From contig JACOXV010000005.1 in the NCBI GenBank assembly GCA_016182225.1, forward strand, positions 1 through 18,961: a stretch of 18,961 nt of DNA, read 5' to 3'. This DNA comes from Candidatus Levyibacteriota bacterium (GTDB taxonomy: Bacteria; Patescibacteriota; Microgenomatia; Levybacterales; UBA12049). Both the position numbers and the translations under genes were made by a program. The notes below the pieces were generated by a model. It was not told the origin of the DNA. It did no database searches and was given only the letters and a program-made list of their open reading frames with translations. Positions 7,819 through 13,405 of this stretch are shown in pieces. Position 1 is the first letter of the stretch. Every line of letters starts with the position of its first letter.

Positions 7819-8339
7819 AAGTTTGTAGTTTGTATGCAAACAGTTGCTGTCTCTCCGTTTTGTGACGACCAAGTAAATGTTGGAATTCCATTTTTGCATT
7901 TAGCTTTCTCTTTCCTGGATATCAGTCGTAATGAAAGATAAGAATTTTTATCAATTTTTTTATAACAATATCCTTCTTGATAAACAGTCCAGCATAGTTT
8001 TGTCGGCATAAATTTAGTAAGCATATCTTTGTATGATTTACTCATTTCTCCTGACTCAACTAATTCATCTAGCCATTTCTCGTCACTTCTTTTAGGAAAG
8101 TCCCCATAACTTATGTAATAAGCCTCAATGTTTTGTGAAAGTCTTAGAAGAATTATTTTACCTATAAAGTCCTTGATTGAGGGAATAAAATCAGATGCAT
8201 CTATTCCTGTTTGATTTGCCAGATTTTTCTCTTTGGGCGAAATAGTTTGTGTTTGTGCATAAACAGAGACAGGAGTAAAAAATAAAAACATAATAGAAAT
8301 AATAATTATTTTTATAGCCATTAAACTATATTGAAGCAT
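7815..8339 (-). CDS. Exported four-cysteine protein with pilin-like core, unknown function
   Basis: 174 residues. A signal peptide (1-28) ends in a likely VYA-Q cleavage site. The mature part holds RLSQNIEAYYISYGDFP (66-82), which recalls the pseudopilin-like YYxxYGxYP region, then WLDELVESGEM. Four cysteines at 116, 125, 148 and 168 could form two disulfides outside the cytoplasm. A usual prepilin cleavage motif is missing, so it is not a classic pilin. It is the first gene of the long (-) operon. The start at 8339 is supported by GAGG seven bases upstream, one of few clear ribosome-binding sites here. Met7 is an alternative start. Real and exported with good confidence, role unknown. Confidence 0.75.
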   Translation of the reverse strand: MLQYSLMAIKIIIISIMFLFFTPVSVYAQTQTISPKEKNLANQTGIDASDFIPSIKDFIGKIILLRLSQNIEAYYISYGDFPKRSDEKWLDELVESGEMSKSYKDMLTKFMPTKLCWTVYQEGYCYKKIDKNSYLSLRLISRKEKAKCKNGIPTFTWSSQNGETATVCIQTTNL

Positions 8340-8346
8340 TTTTAGG

Positions 8347-8350
8347 CCTC
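8347..8350 (-). promoter_or_regulatory. Ribosome-binding site (GAGG) deciding the start of the exported protein
   Basis: GAGG on the minus strand lies 7 nt before ATG 8339. It favours 8339 over the internal ATG six codons later, and contrasts with the genes here that lack such a site. Confidence 0.55.
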
Positions 8351-8372
8351 ATTTAAAAGCGAATCCTATCCC

Positions 8373-8387
8373 ACTTCGCCACGAAGT
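8373..8387. repeat. 15-bp palindrome between divergent genes
   Basis: ACTTCG-CCA-CGAAGT has perfect 6-bp arms. It lies 13 bp before the -35 box of the (+) promoter and about 34 bp before the start of the (-) operon. It could be an operator acting on both, or a short hairpin. Confidence 0.5.
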
Positions 8388-8400
8388 AATAGTCCTATAG

Positions 8401-8429
8401 TTGACAATAATATTCTTCCCCTCTATAAT
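8401..8429 (+). promoter_or_regulatory. Consensus sigma70 promoter
   Basis: TTGACA (8401-8406), 17 bp, TATAAT (8424-8429): a full match to consensus with ideal spacing. The start point is expected at about 8436, and the ATG is at 8438. The transcript would be leaderless or carry about 2 nt. Confidence 0.88.
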
Positions 8430-8437
8430 CCCAAAAT

Positions 8438-9121
8438 ATGTTTAGCGAAAACGAAGTAACAATAGTTAATGCGTCTCGCCGGGAAGTTATGAGCTTGGAA
8501 CCATTTTCTCAGGAAGAGATTGCTCTTTTAGCAAGTGTAACTGATGATCAATTAAAAGCAATGATGTCAGTGTTTACTGAAGAGGATGCTAGGGAAGCGG
8601 TTCAGGAAATTTTAAGTAAAACAGAAGTTTCTATTCCACAGGCTATTTCTCGATACATAACAGGATCGGCCAGATTATTTCAAGGTAATGCCCTCATCGA
8701 TTTAAATGGAGGTAATTTATGCTTTCTGGTATCTCATGATTTTGCCGAAGGCATGTTACATATTGCAACAGTCATTGATATTGCAGAAGGAGAAATAGCA
8801 GGAAAAACAGAGCAAATGATAATGGATACGTTTGAAAGAGTAGACGCACAAGAAGAGAAAGATTTTACCCAAAGTCAGGTTGACTTCTTTCTTAGTATGA
8901 AATCAGGCGTCAGACAATGGACAGACTTATTGTTAGCTGATCCGTCAGGTTTTCAGTTGGTTGACGGATACGTTGCTCATGCTGAAGATGAGTTTAACAA
9001 ACCTCCCCAAAGCCGTTCACACTTTATACCGCCCTATTATACGCCCAATTTTTTTCTAATGGGAGCGCGTTTTGGTAGAGATTTATATAAAAAAGCTTAC
9101 AAAGCAGTTAAAGAAAAATAG
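8438..9121 (+). CDS. Orphan soluble protein, unknown function
   Basis: 227 residues with no signal peptide or membrane span. The N-terminal third is acidic and helical (about 18-60, many Glu, Asp and Ala). A middle part may be a beta or alpha/beta unit (about 75-110, ARLFQGNALIDLNGGNLCF). The C-terminal part is amphipathic and ends with a Tyr-rich stretch IPPYYTPNFF, then RFGRDLYKKAYKAVKEK. No known motif was recognised. Expression should be strong, since the promoter is a full consensus one and its predicted start point meets the ATG. The acidic composition differs from the basic membrane proteins around it. It stands alone, divergent from the glycan operon. Confidence 0.75.
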   Translation: MFSENEVTIVNASRREVMSLEPFSQEEIALLASVTDDQLKAMMSVFTEEDAREAVQEILSKTEVSIPQAISRYITGSARLFQGNALIDLNGGNLCFLVSHDFAEGMLHIATVIDIAEGEIAGKTEQMIMDTFERVDAQEEKDFTQSQVDFFLSMKSGVRQWTDLLLADPSGFQLVDGYVAHAEDEFNKPPQSRSHFIPPYYTPNFFLMGARFGRDLYKKAYKAVKEK

Positions 9122-9161
9122 GTTTAAACATTATATATTCCATAAATTTCTAACTTCCTTC

Positions 9162-9190
9162 TTGACAGAAATCTAAATATCTGTATCAAT
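9162..9190 (+). promoter_or_regulatory. Promoter of the 54-residue gene
   Basis: TTGACA (9162-9167) is followed 16 bp later by TATCAA (9184-9189), or 17 bp later by ATCAAT (9185-9190). Either places the start point at 9196-9197, on ATG 9197. The -35 box is perfect, the -10 box is weaker. Confidence 0.6.
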
Positions 9191-9196
9191 ATATAT

Positions 9197-9361
9197 ATGG
9201 CGAAGAAAAAATCCAAGCATCAAAATTTTAAACTGAGCCAGCATGGACAATCCCAGGAAAGAGTCATTCTTTACATAGTCTTAGTTTTTCTTTTTGCTAT
9301 AGTTGCGGGTTTTCTTTTAAGAGATAACTTCGCTCAAGTCCTCGGAGTAGCCACTTATTAA
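9197..9361 (+). CDS. 54-residue single-span membrane protein
   Basis: A short frame from ATG 9197 to TAA 9359-9361. The first 22 residues are basic and polar (MAKKKSKHQN at the start), then a hydrophobic helix at about 23-41 (VILYIVLVFLFAIVAGFLL), then a short tail RDNFAQVLGVATY. The positive-inside rule puts the N-terminus in the cytoplasm. Support comes from a promoter with a perfect -35 box whose start point lies on the ATG, and from the clear soluble-then-membrane organisation. It ends tail to tail with the DUF421 gene, with a 4-nt overlap (9358-9361). It resembles no family I can name. Confidence 0.7.
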   Translation: MAKKKSKHQNFKLSQHGQSQERVILYIVLVFLFAIVAGFLLRDNFAQVLGVATY

Positions 9362-9873
9362 AAAACCTCTTTACCTATAATTTCATGCGCCTTTCTCTTT
9401 CTTGTAGTTTTCCTTCTGTAATTATTTGATAGAACGCTTATATTTCCGTCTCTTTCCAAAACCGCTAAGTTTACTTCAGAAATTTTTTCTATTCCATGTT
9501 CTCTTATGGCCGCTTCCAATTCATCATTTGAAAGCTTAGCTCTTTTAAGATGCTTATCAATCGGCTTACCCTCGTAAATTAACATTAAAGGTTCTCCCTG
9601 AATGAGGCTACTTAATCTTTTTGATCTGAAAAATAACTCACCCATAAAGTAATTTGCTAAAAAAAGCGTTAATGCTGCTGCTAATCCTCCAATAAGAAAA
9701 TTTATATTCCCTCCGACCATCGCATTTTGAACGGCATTACTGATTAGAAGAATAAAAACTAAATCAATTACCGAAAGCTGAGAAATTTCTCTTTTGCCAA
9801 AGATTCTAATGGCTATAATTATAAAAAAGTACACAGCAAGGGAACTTAAAATTATAAAGACTAGAGACTGCAT
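9358..9873 (-). CDS. DUF421/YetF-like membrane protein
   Basis: 171 residues. Three hydrophobic segments at about 4-24, 36-52 and 59-78 lead into a cytoplasmic domain (about 85-152). Family marks are RIFGKREISQLS (23-34), VIDLVFILLISNAVQNAM (35-52) and LIQGEPLMLIYEGKPI (90-105), as in YetF-like DUF421 proteins. The later part holds LSNDELEAAIREHGIEKISEV and a basic tail YRRKTTRKRKAHEI. The biochemical role of DUF421 is unsettled. It is shorter than the usual two-domain Bacillus members of over 200 residues. A TTGCAA-17-TACTGT pair ends 7 nt before the ATG and could be a leaderless promoter, but it is weak. Family call is good. Confidence 0.85.
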   Translation of the reverse strand: MQSLVFIILSSLAVYFFIIIAIRIFGKREISQLSVIDLVFILLISNAVQNAMVGGNINFLIGGLAAALTLFLANYFMGELFFRSKRLSSLIQGEPLMLIYEGKPIDKHLKRAKLSNDELEAAIREHGIEKISEVNLAVLERDGNISVLSNNYRRKTTRKRKAHEIIGKEVF

Positions 9874-9926
9874 AATCTAACAGTAGATAAAATAACCTGT
9901 TTTTGCAACTAAACTAGCTCCTAGCA

Positions 9927-11366
9927 CTAAATCCTTGGAAAAAGAGGGGGTAATGCTTTTATTTCTGATCCTTCAAATTGTTTTTGTATTTTTTCTGCAG
10001 TTTCCGGAAGAAATGGTTCTAAAAGAGATGCAATTTCTTGAATTTCATCTACTGCGTGAGCCAGAACTTCCTTAATTCTTGGATCCGTATTTTTTATTAA
10101 TTCCCAAGGTTTTTCTTTATCAATAAAAAGATTTAGAGCATTTACCTTTTCGAAAATAAAAGCAAAGGCTTCATTAAATCTGAACTCTTCAAGAGCCTTT
10201 GAATATTCTTTAGCTTCAATTATGTGAGAAGTATCCGCTGTTTCTGGTTTTACAAAATTTGCCTGTTCACACAATTTTGCGATCCGTGCCACCAAATTCC
10301 CTAAGTTATTTGCCAAATCCGCATTGTAGACTTCTTCAAATCTTTCAAACGTAAAGTCGTGGTCCTCCTGGATAGGAACTTGTGAAAGCATATAATACCT
10401 TACCGCTTCAAGACCGTATTTTTCAATGACTTCTTTTGGTTCTGGGGCATTATTTAAAGACTTGGAAAATTTCTCCCCACCTTTAGCATTAACAAATCCA
10501 TGGATTAAGATTTGTTTTGGTAGAGGAAGGCCTGCTGATAGAAGCATTGCAGGCCAATAAACCGTATGAAAGCGGTTTATATCTTTTCCAATAACATGAA
10601 TATCTGCCGGCCACCATTTCTTCCATTTTTCCTCATCCCATCCAAATCCGATTCCAGTCATATAAATATTTAATGCGTCAAACCACACATAAATCTTTTG
10701 GTTTAGATCGTTTGGAACCGGTACCCCGACTCCGCGGGCTCGTTCGTTAGATCTTGATACGCTGAAATCCTCAAGCCCCTGTTTGATAAAAGATAAGGCC
10801 TCGGCTCTTTTATTTTGGGGTGTGATTTTAAACGCGTTGGATTCTATTAGTTCAATTAGCTTTTCTTGATATTTTGAAAGCTTGAAAAAATAATTTTCCT
10901 CTGATACCTTATCCGGTTTCTTCTGATGGATTGGACATAATCCGTCGACTAATTCATCCTCATTTTTAAAAGCTTCACATCCAACACAATAAAAACCTTC
11001 ATATGATTTTTTATAAATATCTCCGTTTTGTTCGCATAGTCTCCAAAGTTTTTGGACTCCCGGCCAGTGTTTTTCTTTATCAGAGCCTCTTTGGAAAACA
11101 TCCAGGTGTACTCCGACCAGTTCGTAAGTATCTTTCCAGATTTTTGAATATTTATCCAAAAATTCCTGAACCGGCAAACCTTCTTTCTCGGCCGCCTGGA
11201 CATTTTTCAGGGCATTTTCGTCAGCTCCGGAAAGAAGCAGGGTCTCATCTCCCAATTTTTTACGATATCTCCTTATCGTATCGGCCTGAAAATATTCCAA
11301 CGTATGACCAATGTGGGGTCTTCCGTTTACATAAGGAATTGCTGTTGTAATATAAAATTTGTTCAT
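9927..11366 (-). CDS. metG: Methionyl-tRNA synthetase
   Basis: 479 residues. It charges tRNA-Met with methionine in the cytoplasm. The class I signature HIGH is at 18-21 and the KMSKS loop appears as KFSKS (299-303). One zinc knuckle is present, with C127-V-G-C130 and C144-P-I-H147, so the last ligand is His. The Rossmann part ends near 340. A helical anticodon-binding domain follows with LANNLGNLVARI (351-362) and reaches the C-terminus. The C-terminal tRNA-binding EMAP/OB domain of longer MetG is missing, as in the short monomeric type. The start at 11366 gives the normal beginning MNKFYITTAIPYVNGRPHIG. The gene is set apart from its upstream neighbour by a 126-bp gap with a promoter and a palindrome. 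Confidence 0.97.
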   Translation of the reverse strand: MNKFYITTAIPYVNGRPHIGHTLEYFQADTIRRYRKKLGDETLLLSGADENALKNVQAAEKEGLPVQEFLDKYSKIWKDTYELVGVHLDVFQRGSDKEKHWPGVQKLWRLCEQNGDIYKKSYEGFYCVGCEAFKNEDELVDGLCPIHQKKPDKVSEENYFFKLSKYQEKLIELIESNAFKITPQNKRAEALSFIKQGLEDFSVSRSNERARGVGVPVPNDLNQKIYVWFDALNIYMTGIGFGWDEEKWKKWWPADIHVIGKDINRFHTVYWPAMLLSAGLPLPKQILIHGFVNAKGGEKFSKSLNNAPEPKEVIEKYGLEAVRYYMLSQVPIQEDHDFTFERFEEVYNADLANNLGNLVARIAKLCEQANFVKPETADTSHIIEAKEYSKALEEFRFNEAFAFIFEKVNALNLFIDKEKPWELIKNTDPRIKEVLAHAVDEIQEIASLLEPFLPETAEKIQKQFEGSEIKALPPLFPRI

Positions 11367-11370
11367 GTGT

Positions 11371-11402
11371 TTAGATACCAGTTACTAGCAATTAGATACT
11401 AG
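11371..11402. repeat. Two direct repeats in the metG leader
   Basis: TTAGATACCAG (11371-11381) and TTAGATACTAG (11392-11402) are 21 bp apart, with one mismatch. They lie between the likely start point and the ATG of metG. No T-box signature was found. Confidence 0.45.
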
Positions 11403-11421
11403 AAAACCAGAAGCTGAATGA

Positions 11422-11451
11422 ATTTTATCAGAAAACGAAGCTAAGAGTCTA
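11422..11451 (-). promoter_or_regulatory. Candidate metG promoter
   Basis: On the minus strand, TAGACT, 18 bp, then TGA-TAAAAT (extended -10; the -10 box at 11427-11422). The expected start near 11415 gives a leader of about 49 nt. The -35 box matches only 4 of 6. Confidence 0.4.
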
Positions 11452-11456
11452 ATAGG

Positions 11457-11478
11457 ACGGATATACTAGTATATCCGT
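11457..11478. repeat. Perfect 22-bp palindrome upstream of metG
   Basis: Each half reads ACGGATATACT on its own strand, with no spacer and no mismatch. It lies just upstream of the metG promoter (about -42 to -63) and after the end of the 117-residue gene. No T-run follows, so a terminator is unlikely. A dimeric regulator site is the more natural reading. Confidence 0.6.
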
Positions 11479-11492
11479 AATGGTTTGTGAGA

Positions 11493-11846
11493 TTATTTCT
11501 TCTTGAAAATGAAAAGTTCAACAACTACAAAAAGGGCGATTAAGAGAAATAGAAAAAATAATTGAGTGAACCCATTGATCCTAAATAAGAAAAGAGTTGT
11601 GGAAAATAAAGAAAAAATGAATCCTTGAGTTTTCTTCCGAAAAATAAAAGTAACCAGGAAAAAAACTCCGGAGACAAGAGATAAAAAAACCAGAATGATG
11701 ATTGGTAAATTAAAGAAAGGAAGTCTGAAGTAATGACTTGGAGGGAAATTGACCAAAAGAAGAAAAAAAGATGTTAAGGATAATATTCCTAAAATAAGAA
11801 AAGGAATAAAAATCTTTATTTTTCTTTTTTGTTTCTTCAGTCTCAT
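11493..11846 (-). CDS. Small multi-span membrane protein, unknown function
   Basis: 117 residues. A very basic start (MRLKKQKRKIK) is followed by four hydrophobic segments at about 12-31, 44-67, 73-88 and 92-113, with few charged residues and several Phe-rich runs. It ends in FKKK. No motif identifies a function. A consensus extended -10 lies exactly 7 nt before the ATG, so the gene is probably transcribed on its own. A long gap to metG argues against translational coupling. The strongly hydrophobic composition and the promoter support a real gene. Confidence 0.65.
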   Translation of the reverse strand: MRLKKQKRKIKIFIPFLILGILSLTSFFLLLVNFPPSHYFRLPFFNLPIIILVFLSLVSGVFFLVTFIFRKKTQGFIFSLFSTTLFLFRINGFTQLFFLFLLIALFVVVELFIFKKK

Positions 11847-11852
11847 TAGAAA

Positions 11853-11861
11853 ATTATAACA
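11853..11861 (-). promoter_or_regulatory. Extended -10 promoter, leaderless
   Basis: TGT-TATAAT on the minus strand, with the -10 box ending at 11853. Seven bases further is 11846, the A of the ATG. There is no good -35 box. The 14-bp palindrome TCAAAC-GG-GTTTGA (11862-11875) abuts its upstream side. Confidence 0.6.
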
Positions 11862-11900
11862 TCAAACGGGTTTGACCCAGCCATATCTTCCCGTTCGGCC

Positions 11901-11912
11901 CGCTTCGAAGCG
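11901..11912. repeat. 12-bp palindrome in a GC-rich intergenic patch
   Basis: CGCTTCGAAGCG is a perfect palindrome within about 11890-11935, a GC-rich stretch between the divergent membrane-protein gene and hrcA. GTACT and AGTAC (11935-11939 and 11950-11954) form another inverted pair next to the hrcA -35 box. Role unknown. Confidence 0.4.
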
Positions 11913-11954
11913 AGGCGAGCAAGCTCAGGGTCGCGTACTTCACAAGTTCAGTAC

Positions 11955-11983
11955 TTGACACTAATTAGCAGACGTGGTATATT
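11955..11983 (+). promoter_or_regulatory. Promoter of the hrcA heat-shock cluster
   Basis: TTGACA (11955-11960), 17 bp, TATATT (11978-11983) with TGG before it (extended -10). The expected start is near 11990. This gives a leader of over 100 nt, the longest in the window. Confidence 0.8.
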
Positions 11984-11991
11984 ACTGCTAA
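11965..11991. promoter_or_regulatory. Degenerate CIRCE operator on the hrcA promoter
   Basis: The left arm TTAGCAGAC (11965-11973) and right arm TACTGCTAA (11983-11991) are 9 bases apart. The full length of 27 matches CIRCE (TTAGCACTC-N9-GAGTGCTAA). The outer six bases of the left arm and the outer six of the right arm agree with consensus, while the inner positions differ. It covers the -10 box and start point, the right place for HrcA to block transcription. Autoregulation is inferred from the known HrcA-CIRCE system. Confidence 0.7.
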
Positions 11992-12015
11992 GTCAATTTG
12001 AAGACAGTCAAACGA

Positions 12016-12096
12016 CAACTTCTAACAACTGACTACTAACTTCTAATAAAAATCAAAGATCGATTTTAGTAGTTAGAGGTCAGAAGTTATTAGTTG
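12016..12096 (+). promoter_or_regulatory. Long imperfect hairpin in the hrcA leader
   Basis: Left arm 12016-12054 and right arm 12062-12096 pair over about 31 positions with roughly 24 matches and no gap, plus AAATC/GATTT next to a short loop. The right arm contains GAGGT (12076-12080), a possible ribosome-binding site, and reaches the TTG at 12094. It could mask initiation. It may also be an AT-rich repeat without function. Confidence 0.45.
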
Positions 12097-12102
12097 GTTA
12101 CT

Positions 12103-12831
12103 ATGCATGATTTAACACAGCGACAAATAGAAATTCTAAAGACACTTATTGAAGAGTATATCGAAACCGCAGAGCCAGTCGGTTCTGAAACTCTTGAAAA
12201 AAAACATTCTCTTTCTGCTTCTCCCGCAACTATTCGAAATGAAATGGTAAAGCTAACAGAGCTTGGTTATCTTAAGAAAACCCACGTTTCCTCAGGTCGA
12301 GTTCCTACTCCTCAAGCAATGAGATTTTATGTAAATCAGCTAATGAAGGAAAAAGAGCCTTCTGTGGCAGAAGAGGTTGCTCTTAAGGAAAAAGTATGGG
12401 ATTTAAGAGACCGCGAACAGCAATTTTTAAGAGAAATGACTCGTTCTCTTGCTCAAAAAAGTCATGCTTTGGCAATTTCGCTTACAGATGAAGGAGATTT
12501 TTTCTTTTCCGGATATGCAAATATATTGGACATGCCTGAATTTTACGATATAGATCTTACGAAAAATTTACTGGAAGCTATAGATAAATGTGAGATGTTT
12601 TCTGCTTTTCTAAATGATGCAGGAGAGGATGCTGACATAAGAGTTTTAATAGGAGAAGATTTAGCACCCTCACTTCTTGGTCCTTATAGTTTTGTTTTCA
12701 GAAAATTCAGAACTCCACGTCATATTGGGGAGATAGGAGTTTTAGGTCCTGCAAGAATGAATTACAATTATGTTGTACCGACAGTTAGATATTTTGGAGA
12801 TCTCATACAAGAAATTGCAAGGAACTGGTAG
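12103..12831 (+). CDS. hrcA: Heat-inducible transcription repressor HrcA, shortened
   Basis: 242 residues from ATG 12103. An in-frame TTG at 12094 would add three. HrcA binds CIRCE and represses chaperone genes. The winged-helix part (about 1-75) is typical: LTQRQIEILKTLIEEYIETA, EPVGS, SASPATIRNEM and SSGRVPTPQAMRFYV. A charged coiled linker follows (about 82-120). The C-terminal GAF-like region has SGYANILDMPEF (136-147), IRVLIGED (179-186) and GEIGVLGPARMNY (209-221). Compared with usual HrcA of about 340 residues, roughly 90 are missing between the linker and SGYANIL. That is where the first GAF half and the inserted dimerisation domain should be. The frame is intact, so this is a compact form and not a broken gene. 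It sits directly ahead of grpE and dnaK. Confidence 0.92.
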   Translation: MHDLTQRQIEILKTLIEEYIETAEPVGSETLEKKHSLSASPATIRNEMVKLTELGYLKKTHVSSGRVPTPQAMRFYVNQLMKEKEPSVAEEVALKEKVWDLRDREQQFLREMTRSLAQKSHALAISLTDEGDFFFSGYANILDMPEFYDIDLTKNLLEAIDKCEMFSAFLNDAGEDADIRVLIGEDLAPSLLGPYSFVFRKFRTPRHIGEIGVLGPARMNYNYVVPTVRYFGDLIQEIARNW

Positions 12832-12894
12832 AACGCTATCGCGAAATAAAAAATTAAAAAAAAATCTAAAAAATAGCATCGGAAAAGTTTAAAA

Positions 12895-13338
12895 ATGAAG
12901 AAAAATGATAAACAAAAACAACAAATTGAAAATCAGGAAATTCAGCTCGAAAATCAGCTAAAAAGAGCACTTGCTGATTATCAGAACCTTGAAAAAAGAA
13001 TTGCTGAAGAGAAATCCAATTGGGTAAGATCAGCAAACAAAGATTTGATCTTAAAACTTTTGCCAGTTTTAGATTCTCTTTTTCTTGCACAGAAACACAT
13101 ACAAGATGAAGGGTTAGACTTGTCAATCCGAAAATTCTTAGGTCTTCTTTCTGAAGAAGGAGTAGAAAGAATTAAAACGGAAGATTCACAGTTTGATCCC
13201 AACACCATGGAATGTGTTTCGGTGCAAGAAGGTGAGGAAAATAAAGTACTTGAAGAGGTTCGTTCTGGGTTTATAATAAATGGTATAATCCTTAGACCAG
13301 CGCAAGTTGTCGTAGGACGACAACAAATTAAAGATTAA
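12895..13338 (+). CDS. grpE: Nucleotide exchange factor GrpE
   Basis: 147 residues. GrpE releases ADP from DnaK as a dimer in the cytoplasm. A long N-terminal helix (about 8-50, QIENQEIQLENQLKRALADY) forms the dimer stalk, then KLLPVLDSLFLA (54-65), then the C-terminal beta domain with FDPNTMECVSV (100-110), KVLEEVRSGF (117-126) and ILRPAQVVV (132-140). It is shorter than many GrpE proteins, which have an acidic N-terminal tail. GGAAAAG lies a few bases upstream of ATG as a weak ribosome-binding site. The 63-nt gap from hrcA is A-rich with no terminator, which fits co-transcription. Confidence 0.93.
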   Translation: MKKNDKQKQQIENQEIQLENQLKRALADYQNLEKRIAEEKSNWVRSANKDLILKLLPVLDSLFLAQKHIQDEGLDLSIRKFLGLLSEEGVERIKTEDSQFDPNTMECVSVQEGEENKVLEEVRSGFIINGIILRPAQVVVGRQQIKD

Positions 13339-13345
13339 AAATGAT

Positions 13346-13368
13346 ATCTCAAATCTTATTTTTGAGAT
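13346..13368 (+). other. Hairpin between grpE and dnaK
   Basis: ATCTCAAA and TTTGAGAT form an 8-bp stem with a 7-nt loop, followed by an AT-rich stretch holding TATAAT (13382-13387). It could partly stop or protect the transcript, or go with an internal dnaK promoter, but it is too AT-rich to call a terminator. Confidence 0.35.
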
Positions 13369-13405
13369 TTGATTTTTGATTTATAATTTTGACTGAAAGG
13401 AAATT

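Noticed and set aside
7819..7899. 27-codon N-terminal extension of the TatD protein
   Set aside because: It runs over the end of the preceding gene in another frame. The ATG at 7818 forms an ATGA overlap and begins the canonical DVHCH motif.
9122..9129. GTTTAAAC palindrome after the orphan gene
   Set aside because: An 8-bp AT-rich palindrome is expected by chance and has no stem-loop or T-run.
11457..11478. 22-bp palindrome as terminator of the 11493-11846 gene
   Set aside because: The stem is AT-rich and no T-run follows on the minus strand, so an operator-type site is more likely.
12835..12877. GCTAT/ATAGC pair between hrcA and grpE as a terminator
   Set aside because: The arms are only 5 bp and enclose a long A-rich loop, with no T-run after.
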